Source: JBAVEL01 sp049587715 | Lineage (GTDB): Bacteria > Bacteroidota > Ignavibacteria > UBA10030 > UBA6906 | Direction: 5' to 3' | DNA: 5,033 bases | Assembly (NCBI GenBank): GCA_049587715.1 | Contig: JBAVEL010000167.1 | Span: 1 to 5,033, forward strand | Part shown: piece by piece, positions 1 through 3,608 of the stretch | Position numbering within the stretch: the first letter of the stretch is position 1 | Layout: every line of letters starts with the position of its first letter | Translations under genes and position numbers: made by a program | The notes under the pieces: model-generated | Told to the model about the DNA's origin: nothing | Seen by the model: the letters and a program-made list of their open reading frames with translations, nothing else | Database searches by the model: none

Positions 1-1523
1 GGGGGGATGGAGGAAAGGAGAGGGCGCAGATCACGGACCGCGTTGTGCGGGAGCCGGGCCCGGCACGTATGCCGGATTTGGTGGGGGAGCGGTTTGAGGC
101 AGCCGTCCAGAGGGTGCGGGAGATGGGTCTGGAGGTGGGGGAGGCGGCGTATGAGTACTCCGGGAGTGCGAGGGAAGGGGAGGTTCTTGGACAGAGTGTT
201 GAGGCGGGGAGTGCTGTGAGGGGTGGGGAGAGGATCTCGTTCAGGGTGAGTGTGGGGAAGGAGCGCGGTGTGCGGGTGCCGGATGTGAAGGGGAAGGTGG
301 TTGCTGAGGCGAGGGGGATGCTTGTGGGCGCAGGGTTGAAGGTGGGGAAGACGGTATATAAGGAGGGGAGGGAAGGAGCGGCGGGGACGGTCGTGGGTCA
401 GGACCCGGGGGCGGGCGTGGACGCGGAACGGGGAAGTGCGGTAGACCTGGTGGTGGCGGAGGTGCTGGCACAGGCCCGCCCGGCAGCGCGGCTCGGTTCT
501 ATCCTCATCCAGACCGACATGGAGTGCATCGTCTTTGTTGACACGATGGACGGGCAACGTCTGGCGGCCGGACGACGGCACTCCATCCAGGTGAACCCCG
601 GGGTACATGAGATCAGCGCGATGTCGTTCAGTGCAGAGCTGGTCCGCTGGGGGCCTGTGCAGGTTTCGGTCGGGACTGGTGCGCGAGTACCGGTGACGAT
701 CGGGTTGATAGCCATTGCGGAATCAAGTAGGACCCCGCGGGTGCGGGAATTGGAGAGGGCGCAATCGGTCCCCGAAGGCATGGTGTACGTTGAAGGTGGG
801 TGGTTTGCGATGGGGACTAATAATGGGGGTCCGCGTGAGAAGCCGGTGCACAGGGTGTACGTGAGCTCGTTCTACATGGACAGGTACGAGGTGACGGTAG
901 GAGAGTTCAAGCGTTTTGTGGAAGAGACATCGTACAGGACGGATGCGGAGCAATTAGGGTCGAGCGATGTTCTGCGAGGCGGGAGGGATCGGATGATTCA
1001 CGTAGGAAAGGGGGTCAACTGGCGGCATGATCCGTACGGAGAGGCACTATCGGAGACGGAAACGCACAATCCTGTCGTCCACGTGAGCTGGAACGATGCG
1101 AGCGCCTACGCCCGGTGGGCGGGAAAGCGCCTGCCGACGGAGGCTGAGTGGGAATATGCGGCGAGGGGAGCAAGGAAGAGCAAGGGATGCGCCTACAGTG
1201 GTGGCCAGAACCTAGGGGAGGTTGGCTGGTACGGTCAGAATTCGGAAAGGAAGACACATCCCGTGGGGAAGAAGCGGCCGAACGAGCTTGGGTTGTACGA
1301 CATGAGCGGGAACGTGTGGGAGTGGTGTTCGGACCGATACGGGGAGGACTATTACAGCGTGAGCCCCGAGAGGAACCCGGGAGGGCCGGAGTGGGGGGAA
1401 GCCCGCGTATTTCGTGGCGGATCATTCGCATCATTTGAATGGACTGTGGCGGGGCGAACCGGAGGCAACCCCAGGGGCCGCCAGCCTGACATCGGCTTTC
1501 GCTGTGCCAGGGATTCGAGATAG
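1..1523 (+). CDS. PASTA - PEGA-like - FGE-sulfatase (SUMF1-fold) protein, 5'-truncated by window edge
   Basis: The frame is open from the first complete codon (position 3) to TAG at 1521-1523, so about 506 codons are visible and the true start lies upstream. GTG at 45 and ATG at 69 are possible starts, but ATG 69 falls at the beginning of a PASTA repeat and no Shine-Dalgarno sequence favours either. Domains in order: PASTA 66-257, PASTA 273-458, PEGA-like module 492-719, FGE-sulfatase/SUMF1 fold 768-1520. The FGE fold shows the start motif GMVYVEGGWFAMG, then YEVTVGEF, LPTEAEWEYAARG (1131-1169), GNVWEW (1308-1325), RGGSF (1413-1427) and the terminal GFRC. PASTA repeats usually form the extracellular part of Hanks-type kinases or penicillin-binding proteins, so the lost N-terminus could hold a membrane anchor or even a kinase domain; this is inference. 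The FGE domain lacks the active-site Cys pair of true formylglycine-generating enzymes, so a binding or structural role is likelier. Domain calls are strong; the biological role is unknown. Confidence 0.93.
   Translation, partial: GDGGKERAQITDRVVREPGPARMPDLVGERFEAAVQRVREMGLEVGEAAYEYSGSAREGEVLGQSVEAGSAVRGGERISFRVSVGKERGVRVPDVKGKVVAEARGMLVGAGLKVGKTVYKEGREGAAGTVVGQDPGAGVDAERGSAVDLVVAEVLAQARPAARLGSILIQTDMECIVFVDTMDGQRLAAGRRHSIQVNPGVHEISAMSFSAELVRWGPVQVSVGTGARVPVTIGLIAIAESSRTPRVRELERAQSVPEGMVYVEGGWFAMGTNNGGPREKPVHRVYVSSFYMDRYEVTVGEFKRFVEETSYRTDAEQLGSSDVLRGGRDRMIHVGKGVNWRHDPYGEALSETETHNPVVHVSWNDASAYARWAGKRLPTEAEWEYAARGARKSKGCAYSGGQNLGEVGWYGQNSERKTHPVGKKRPNELGLYDMSGNVWEWCSDRYGEDYYSVSPERNPGGPEWGEARVFRGGSFASFEWTVAGRTGGNPRGRQPDIGFRCARDSR
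66..257 (+). other. PASTA repeat 1 (domain within the first CDS)
   Basis: This ~64-residue repeat begins RMPDLVGERFEAAV and has the family order: (V/M)PD(L/V)VG, an amphipathic helix ending in GL.VG, a YEYS strand, V.GQS.EAG, and a closing strand FRVSVG. The residues just upstream (KERAQITDRVVREPG) could be the last strand of an earlier PASTA repeat, but this is too short to call. PASTA repeats bind peptidoglycan fragments or act as spacers in other proteins. Confidence 0.82.
273..458 (+). other. PASTA repeat 2 (domain within the first CDS)
   Basis: This second repeat starts RVPDVKGKVVAEA, has the helix end GAGLKVGK, a YKEG strand, the VVGQDPGAG turn and the final DLVVAE strand. It is in tandem with repeat 1, with a linker of about five residues. 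Both repeats keep the Q-(S/D)-x-x-(A)G turn typical of the family. Confidence 0.87.
492..719 (+). other. PEGA-like module, copy 1 of 3
   Basis: This ~76-residue segment lies between PASTA 2 and the FGE fold. It reads GSILIQTDMECIVFVD, then RLAAGRRHSIQVNPGVHEISA, RWGP, and a closing VTIGL strand. The layout (strand, D turn, L-AG, strand, G-x-H, strand, V-x-G, strand) is that of PEGA-type beta modules. The TD-x2-C and WGP signatures recur in the modules of the next two intact genes (3306-3521 and 3783-3992). PEGA modules are small extracytoplasmic beta domains of poorly known ligand. Confidence 0.68.
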
Positions 1524-1577
1524 GCTCCTCTTCACCTGTCTCTTGCCTCGGTGGCAAAGTCCGTGTAGGAGGAGTTC
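1524..1577. other. Short non-coding spacer after the PASTA/FGE gene
   Basis: I see no gene and no clear promoter here. A small hairpin (TTGCC/GGCAA, 1543-1557, five-base loop) is present but has no following T-run, so it is not called as a terminator. The right end holds the Shine-Dalgarno-like run at 1567-1574. Confidence 0.5.
1567..1574 (+). promoter_or_regulatory. Shine-Dalgarno of the decayed kinase gene
   Basis: AGGAGGAG is a strong anti-16S match. It lies a few bases before TTG at 1578, which is in frame with the kinase-like N-terminus. ATG 1596, also in frame, lacks a good Shine-Dalgarno of its own. The site supports the remnant having once been a translated gene. Confidence 0.5.
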
Positions 1578-1751
1578 TTGTGTGGCGCTGAAGTAATGGA
1601 TCGCGTGCCGGGAGGTCGGTATGAGATCCGGGAGGTGATCGGACGAAGGGATGCTGGCAGGTGTTCCGGGGGCCAGGCCGCCGGCAGGTTACGCGTGGGC
1701 TTGATGAATCAGCCGGCGGCCGTTTTGTGCCTGGATGGCCGGTCTGACTGA
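1578..1751 (+). pseudogene. Remnant of a second Ser/Thr protein kinase (N-terminus only)
   Basis: From TTG 1578 (or ATG 1596) the frame runs to TGA at 1749-1751. Residues after ATG 1596 read MDRVPGGRYEIREVIGR, closely matching the start of the intact kinase downstream (ADRYEIRESIGSG at 2169-2207). The match then ends in this frame. Shifting by two bases from about 1650 gives GCWQVFRG followed by GRRQVTRGLDES (about 1653-1710), which resembles the glycine-loop VF(R)A and the VAVKR strand of a Hanks kinase, again degraded. Everything beyond the P-loop region, including HRD, DFG and APE motifs, is missing, so no kinase activity is possible. The remnant is followed immediately by the Shine-Dalgarno sequence of the CpaF-like remnant. 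The kinase assignment rests on about 15 well-matched residues plus the frameshifted continuation. A chance short ORF is the alternative. Confidence 0.6.
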
Positions 1752-1758
1752 AGGAGGT
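1752..1758 (+). promoter_or_regulatory. Shine-Dalgarno of the CpaF/TadA-like remnant
   Basis: AGGAGGT lies eight bases after its GGAGG core from ATG 1766, an ideal spacing. It overlaps the end of the kinase remnant by a few bases, the kind of packing expected in an operon. Confidence 0.6.
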
Positions 1759-1765
1759 TGAACGA

Positions 1766-2083
1766 ATGATGGAGCGGCGACATCTCTTCAGACACGCTGC
1801 GGACTCTGTTCCGGCGGATCCTACCGTTCTTGGAGGATGAGATATCGAACGAGGTGCTGGTGAACGGGCCCGGGAGATCTACAACGAGAGGCGCTGGGCG
1901 CTTGAGCTGACGGCGGCCAGGTTCTCGGACGGGGATCGCCTGATGGCGGCGTGCAGAGACATCGCCCAGTTCAGCGGGACGGCTCTGGCGGATGATACGC
2001 TGAGGGTGGACGCCCGTCAAGAACCGGGTGAGCGAGCCACGGATTCCGCATCGGATGGACTCAAGCGGGGGGAGTGGGAATGA
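1766..2083 (+). pseudogene. Broken N-terminal domain of a CpaF/TadA-type secretion ATPase
   Basis: Three segments joined across frames give a recognisable CpaF/TadA N-terminal domain. ATG 1766 opens frame 2 (MMERRHL), which on its own stops at TGA 1838. Frame 3 from about 1785 reads SDTLRTLFRRILPFLEDE, then ISNEVLVNGP (to 1871), and on its own stops at TGA 1908. Frame 2 resumes at 1871 with REIYNERRWALELTAARFSD, then RLMAACRDIAQFSG and DDTLRVDAR, ending at TGA 2081-2083. The family hallmarks are (S/N)E(V/I)(L/M)VNGP, a (V/I)Y.ER strand, LELT.ARF.D, and the VDAR that normally leads into LPDGSR. The two shifts compensate: one extra base near 1785-1790 and one missing base in the CCC at 1869-1871. 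After VDAR similarity fades, and the Walker A, Walker B and the rest of the ~450-residue family length are absent. CpaF/TadA ATPases power Tad pilus or type II/IV-like secretion. Product would be non-functional. I treat it as a decayed gene, not programmed frameshifting. Confidence 0.7.
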
Positions 2084-2147
2084 GAAGGCTCCCGGAGGTT
2101 GATTCCCCGGGGAGGTGAAAGCGGGGCAATTCTGTGAGAGGCGGGAG
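2084..2147. other. Leader before the intact kinase; no clear promoter
   Basis: This stretch has two Shine-Dalgarno-like sequences, GGAGGTTGA (2094-2102) and GGAGGTGA (2111-2118), and a perfect 10-base palindrome TCCCCGGGGA (2104-2113). Neither Shine-Dalgarno-like run is at good spacing from an in-frame start: GTG 2115 overlaps the second. GGAGGTTGA also occurs at 1753-1761 before the CpaF remnant. I see no convincing -35/-10 pair. Confidence 0.4.
2137..2141 (+). promoter_or_regulatory. Shine-Dalgarno that decides the kinase start
   Basis: AGAGG ends six bases before ATG 2148. That favours ATG 2148 over GTG 2115, whose only Shine-Dalgarno-like run (GGGGAGG) overlaps the start codon itself. 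ATG 2148 also gives the compact N-terminus seen in Hanks kinases, with RYEI at residue 9. Confidence 0.5.
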
Positions 2148-3563
2148 ATGGCCGGAACAATCATTGCAGATCGATACGAGATCAGGGAGAGCATCGGAAG
2201 CGGGCAGTCGGGGGAGGTGTTTCGCGCCTACGACAGGCGGCTACAACGTGAGGTGGCGGTCAAGCGGTTGGTGGGGAATCTCGGGGACCGGGAAACCCAA
2301 ATCTACTCCCGTCTCAAGACCAAGTACATCGTCCCGCTCCACGACAAGGTGGAGGAGGGGGGAGTATCGTATCTGGTGTTCGAACTGATGGAACACTCCC
2401 TGGCGACATACACCGAGCCACTGGACGTGGATACGGTGCTTCGGTGGGCCGAGGAGTCCCTGGATGCACTGCGTGACGTGCACGCGTGCGGAGTGACGCA
2501 CCGGGATATCAAGCCCGGCAACCTGTTCGTGGACGGCCGCGGGAGCATACGGCTGGGAGACTTCGGCGTTTCTGCCCGGAGGGCGCAGACAGCGGCGGAC
2601 GTGGGGGAGAAGACCCTGACGGTGAAGGGCTTCACACCCGAGTACATGGCTCCGGAGATCATCCAGGGGGACCCGGAGAAGGTGGGGGCCAACAGCGATC
2701 TTTACTCCCTGGGTTTTGTGGTGTACCGGCTCCTGCTGGGCGCGGGGGTTATGCGGCGGGCGTTTCCGCAGGTCTACGTCAGCGAGTCCATGGGGGGAGA
2801 TCTCATACAGTACCGGTGGATGATGTGGCACACGCGGACGGAGGACCGGGCCCCCGACCTGTACACTCTCCGTCCGGACGTGGGCAAACCTGCGGGGGCC
2901 TGGGTACGCAAAATGGTGGAGAAGGATCCCGACTTCCGATTCCAGACCGCGGGGGAAGCGCAGGAGGCGCTCCGGAAGGCGGTCGGAGGATCCCTGATCG
3001 AGGCGGGCGGGGGAGAGACCGTTCCCCCACCGGCAGATGTTGCCCGGCCGCGCCTGAGGACTACACAGGCTGAAGACGCGCCCGGCGGAGCTGCCCGCGG
3101 GATGGACGCTGCCATCTCCCTCCCAAGGCCCGTCGCCGCTCCCGATGAAGGGGAAGGCCGGAGAAGGCGGAAGCGATGGCGGTACGCAATCGGCGGGGGC
3201 ATTGTGCTGGTGTGTGGAGTGGCTCTCCTGCTTGGCTGGTGCGATTCCGGCGGGTCTGAGGGGGGAGCCAGCGGCGAGCAATCAACGGTGCAATCCCCGC
3301 AGGTCATGGGGAAGATGGTCCTCCTGACGGACCTTGCCTGCGAGGTCCGTGTGGATGGCGGCCCGGCGGTGAGGCTCTTCGAGAACCAGACGGAGGAGAT
3401 CGCCGTCGCAGTGGGTATCCGCCGCGTGGAGGGACGCACCCTCGACGGCCAGGACGTCTGGGGACCGCGTCCCTTCGAGGTGGGGGAAAACCTCATTCCG
3501 ACCGTGGTTCTCCAGTTCAAACCCCTGCGGGAGCTGCGGCTCCAGCGGGAGCGCGAAAAGTAG
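2148..3563 (+). CDS. Transmembrane Hanks-type Ser/Thr protein kinase with C-terminal PEGA-like sensor
   Basis: From ATG 2148 the product is 471 residues; GTG 2115 would add 11. Cytoplasmic kinase domain, residues ~9-279: glycine loop GSGQSGEV (17-24), VAVK with Lys39, candidate helix-C Glu49, HRDIKPGN (118-125) with catalytic Asp120 and Lys122/Asn125, DFG (138-140), APE (168-170) and SDLYSLG (183-189). All catalytic residues are present and it is an RD kinase. The activation loop holds Thr156, Thr158 and Thr163, plausible autophosphorylation sites. A Pro/Ala/Gly-rich linker and a basic stop-transfer (RRRRKRW) precede a single membrane helix (residues ~346-365). A short Ser/Gly-rich spacer then leads to a PEGA-like domain (387-458). 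Topology is inferred as kinase inside, PEGA-like module outside, as in PrkC/PknB but with PEGA-like replacing PASTA. Its module resembles those of both neighbouring intact genes, and the next gene starts 45 bases downstream, probably in the same operon. Ligand and substrates are unknown. Confidence 0.95.
   Translation: MAGTIIADRYEIRESIGSGQSGEVFRAYDRRLQREVAVKRLVGNLGDRETQIYSRLKTKYIVPLHDKVEEGGVSYLVFELMEHSLATYTEPLDVDTVLRWAEESLDALRDVHACGVTHRDIKPGNLFVDGRGSIRLGDFGVSARRAQTAADVGEKTLTVKGFTPEYMAPEIIQGDPEKVGANSDLYSLGFVVYRLLLGAGVMRRAFPQVYVSESMGGDLIQYRWMMWHTRTEDRAPDLYTLRPDVGKPAGAWVRKMVEKDPDFRFQTAGEAQEALRKAVGGSLIEAGGGETVPPPADVARPRLRTTQAEDAPGGAARGMDAAISLPRPVAAPDEGEGRRRRKRWRYAIGGGIVLVCGVALLLGWCDSGGSEGGASGEQSTVQSPQVMGKMVLLTDLACEVRVDGGPAVRLFENQTEEIAVAVGIRRVEGRTLDGQDVWGPRPFEVGENLIPTVVLQFKPLRELRLQREREK
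3306..3521 (+). other. PEGA-like module, copy 2 of 3 (kinase ectodomain)
   Basis: This segment, predicted to be extracytoplasmic, reads GKMVLLTDLACEVRVDGG, then a strand EIAVAVGIRRVEG, DVWGP, and a closing TVVLQF strand. It shares TD-x2-C-x-V, the D turn, and W-G-P with copies 1 and 3. The L-AG position of the other copies is replaced here by LFENQ. Confidence 0.7.
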
Positions 3564-3596
3564 GGAAGGAGCACCCCCCTGCATACACTCACGGGA

Positions 3597-3601
3597 AAGG
3601 A
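3597..3601 (+). promoter_or_regulatory. Shine-Dalgarno of the secreted propeller gene
   Basis: AAGGA ends seven bases before ATG 3609 and supports that start. A second candidate, GGAAGGAG (3564-3571), lies seven bases before an in-frame CTG at 3579, but CTG starts are rare. ATG 3672, at the natural beginning of a signal peptide, has no recognisable site. Confidence 0.5.
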
Positions 3602-3608
3602 CCTCTCC

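Noticed and set aside
7..219. Short open frame on the + strand at the left edge
   Set aside because: It overlaps the PASTA-coding frame, and its Arg/Trp/Gly-rich product is typical of a shifted reading of G-rich coding DNA.
1543..1557. Hairpin TTGCC/GGCAA as a terminator for the first gene
   Set aside because: The stem is only five pairs and there is no T-run after it.
1766..2083. Programmed ribosomal frameshifting in the CpaF-like reading
   Set aside because: Two opposite shifts would be needed without visible slippery signals, and the ATPase core is missing anyway, so decay or sequence error is simpler.
2104..2113. Palindrome TCCCCGGGGA as an operator
   Set aside because: A single short GC palindrome is common in such DNA, and no second copy or promoter context is present.
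2099..2127. TTGATT as a -35 box for a kinase promoter
   Set aside because: At the usual spacing the would-be -10 region is CGGGGC-like, which is not a promoter element.
1709..2194. 161-codon - strand open frame across the decayed region
   Set aside because: It lies opposite the kinase and CpaF remnants and shows no domain. The + strand has Shine-Dalgarno sites and family motifs.
2241..3281. 346-codon open frame on the - strand opposite the kinase
   Set aside because: The + frame has every kinase motif; the reverse product has no recognisable domain and is a high-GC shadow.
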